A stretch of DNA of 64,000 bases, from positions 110,409 through 174,408 of the forward strand of contig CALMVZ010000002.1 in the NCBI GenBank assembly GCA_937873155.1, read 5' to 3'. The position numbers were made by a program, and so were the translations under genes. This stretch comes from an uncultured Bacteroidota bacterium. GTDB taxonomy: Bacteria > Bacteroidota > Bacteroidia > B-17B0 > Aurantibacillaceae. The number at the start of each line of letters is the position of its first letter. Positions within the stretch are counted from its first letter, which is position 1. Shown here piece by piece: positions 62,533 to 64,000 of the stretch. The notes beneath the pieces were generated by a model. The model saw only the letters and a list, made by a program, of their open reading frames with translations, was not told the DNA's origin and did not search any database.

Positions 62533-62922
62533 TGCCCTTTTTCCGATGGTTTAGCTGTATACCAATCAAGGGGCTTGATCCGTAACTGGGATGACAGTAC
62601 ACACTTTTACAATACCTGCGAAAATAGTGTGCCCGATCTTGGCGCTTAAAATGCAAAGGTAGCATTACAAAAGTCAATTGCTTCTCAGCAACAAGTTGAA
62701 GTGTATCCTAATCCTTCCAATGGTAGCTTAATGGTAAATAGTGGCTGTAAAAATTGTATCTTTGAGGTATATGATGTGATCGGCAAAAAAGTAATGAGCC
62801 AGAAACTTAGCGAAAACGAAACCAAGGTTGATCTTAATTCGTTAAACAATGGTACTTACCTGTATAAAATAATGCAGGATGGAATAATACTTAAAGCTGA
62901 TAAACTATTGTTAAACAGATAA
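62533..62922 (+). pseudogene. 3' remnant of a copy of the beta-helix protein gene
   Basis: 130 codons that align without net gaps to the last 390 bases of the 57175 gene (60535-60924): CPFSDGLAVY against CPFTEGLAVY, WDDSTHFYNTCENSVPDL against WDDSTLYYNVCENNVPDL. One in-frame TAA at 62647 interrupts it. From about 62728 to the end, the T9SS sorting domain codons are almost identical to the intact copy. A GTG at 62701 could restart a 73-residue sorting-domain-only peptide, which would lack a signal peptide. It is joined to the next gene by the same TAATG overlap. Confidence 0.88.
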
Positions 62923-64000
62923 TGTATTTTAAAAAACATAGATTATTAACGCAAAAAGGGGCTTATGCCCTTTTTTGCGTTTTTATAAGTTTATGTTCTT
63001 TTTCTCAAGTTATTCCTAACCTTATAAATAATTATTCATTTGAGGAATACAATAATTGTCCTTCTTCCTATGATAACATTAAAGATGCCAAATTTTGGTT
63101 TAAAGCAACAGTTCCAGGCACATCTGACTATTTTAATTCCTGTGCAACAAATTCTATAGTCTCGGTTCCAAATAATCCTTGGGGTATTCAAACTGCCAAA
63201 ACAGGTAATGCTTATTCTGGCATTGCTATTTATGCAGAGCCGTTGGCAAATGCTAGGGAATATATAGAAAACGGATTAAAGCAAAATTTAATGATGAATA
63301 AACTATATTGCATAACTTTTTTTATAAATTTAAGTGATAAAGCTCGAATTGGAGCTAATAAAATAGGTTTTTTATTTAGTAAAGATTCCATTAGAGAATA
63401 TTTTCCTATTGGCCCACCTTATCCTCTTAATTATATTCCAAATTATGAAAGTAATACTGTAATTACAGATACTATAAATTGGATACAAATCCAGACTACG
63501 TATACTGCAAATGGAACCGAAAAATTTATCACAATAGGTAATTTTAAAAATGATGCGGGAACTGTATATACTCCAACAAAACCTTTTATTAGTGGCAATG
63601 GATATAACGTAGCCTACTACTTTATTGATGATGTAAGCGTCACAGAAATTATTAATGCCAATGCAGCTATTAAAGACACTTTAATTAGCCGATGCGTTTC
63701 TGATAGTGTAGTTTTAGGAACTGATAGTACATGGGACGCTACTTACACTTGGAGCAGTACCGCAGCAGGCCTCGCTGCCTTAAGCTGCACAAATTGCCCC
63801 AACCCAATCGCAAAACCACTGGCAACAACAAAATATTATTTAACCAAACAGCAATGCAGTGCTACTACAATTGATAGTGTTACGGTTGTAGTATTAACCC
63901 CAACAACAATAGCTAATGCCGGCAATGATAAAACAATTTGCATCGGAGAGTATACGCAGCTTGGCACAAATGATAGCTTAGCATTTACCAATTACAGTTG
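62922..64000 (+). CDS. Secreted Ig-like protein (tandem copy 2), partial
   Basis: Open reading frame from the ATG at 62922 to the right edge (359 full codons seen), incomplete at its 3' end. It is a paralog of the 60924 gene: near-identical start (MYFKKH, then ALFCVFISLCSFSQ), a diverged N-terminal domain (~30-245, ending YYFIDDVSVTEI), then a near-identical Ig-like segment (TYTWSSTAAGLAALSCTNC, ANAGNDKTICIGEY). By analogy it should end in a type B T9SS sorting domain beyond the window. The TAATG overlap with the preceding remnant is kept, as is the hairpin in the signal-peptide codons. Confidence 0.9.
   Translation, partial: MYFKKHRLLTQKGAYALFCVFISLCSFSQVIPNLINNYSFEEYNNCPSSYDNIKDAKFWFKATVPGTSDYFNSCATNSIVSVPNNPWGIQTAKTGNAYSGIAIYAEPLANAREYIENGLKQNLMMNKLYCITFFINLSDKARIGANKIGFLFSKDSIREYFPIGPPYPLNYIPNYESNTVITDTINWIQIQTTYTANGTEKFITIGNFKNDAGTVYTPTKPFISGNGYNVAYYFIDDVSVTEIINANAAIKDTLISRCVSDSVVLGTDSTWDATYTWSSTAAGLAALSCTNCPNPIAKPLATTKYYLTKQQCSATTIDSVTVVVLTPTTIANAGNDKTICIGEYTQLGTNDSLAFTNYS
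62949..62980 (+). terminator. Terminator-like hairpin inside the signal-peptide codons, copy 2
   Basis: Same position and loop (TTAT) as the hairpin at 60951. Arms 62949-62962 and 62967-62980 pair fully if one G-U pair is allowed: an A of copy 1 is G here, opposite T. The pairing has thus survived sequence change. Confidence 0.55.

Noticed and set aside
62477..62677. 66-codon minus-strand frame with a PHSLPLSQGERR-like peptide
   Set aside because: The peptide is simply the translation of palindromic repeat D on the other strand; such peptides recur wherever this repeat is present.

Overview
The window is about 64 kb of a Bacteroidota chromosome with low GC (roughly 35-40% by eye). The assignment rests on several independent signs: many secreted proteins that end in type IX secretion (T9SS) sorting domains of both type A and type B (gliding-motility-associated); PKD/Ig-like adhesins; LytTR regulators paired with LytS-type kinases; BshA of bacillithiol synthesis; and start-proximal promoter boxes of the Bacteroidota form TAnnTTTG. 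I cannot place it below phylum from sequence alone. I saw no rRNA, tRNA, CRISPR array, IS element or prophage.

Layout. 64-9242: secreted proteins (a 1490-residue PKD adhesin, two M43-type metalloproteases, a beta-lactamase-fold serine hydrolase). 9353-11053: a LytTR two-component pair. 11142-13004: divergent queE and bshA. 13084-16448: two tandem secreted paralogs with Fib_succ_major domains. 16445-23258: a tight minus-strand run (TlpA-like lipoprotein, M1 peptidase, lpxH, DUF2279-like protein, metallo-beta-lactamase-fold hydrolase). 23424-27449: divergent gatB and pcrA. 27449-34650: a second LytTR system, whose kinase has a periplasmic propeller, followed by a propeller/Ig-repeat surface protein. 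34747-37075: a TPR membrane protein and a secreted protein of unknown function. 37242-42722: a minus-strand cluster of PagL-like protein, beta-barrel-like protein, VWA protein, ECF sigma factor and a membrane-anchored formylglycine-generating-enzyme-like (FGE-like) protein. 42849-44498: a T9SS substrate. 44665-55662: a compact exopolysaccharide block (HD phosphodiesterase, Wza-like, Wzc-like tyrosine kinase, rfbC, WecA-like transferase, lytic transglycosylase) that runs by overlapping ends into uvrA. 55881-56961: a divergent XRE regulator and an orphan NarL-type response regulator. 57175-64000: large secreted proteins in a partial tandem duplication that runs off the right edge.

Most interesting structure. 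(1) A family of short palindromic repeats occurs at four places, one of them in frame inside uvrA and one at the junction of the tandem duplication. (2) The tandem duplication carries a gene remnant with one in-frame stop and a second, edge-truncated copy of the downstream gene; the copies are mosaics of near-identical and diverged segments. (3) A terminator-like hairpin lies inside the signal-peptide codons of both tandem copies and is conserved between them, suggesting that translation controls read-through. (4) An ECF sigma factor overlaps a gene for a single-pass membrane protein with an FGE-like outer domain, in a cluster with VWA and outer-membrane proteins; this is the best candidate in the window for an undescribed envelope-sensing system.
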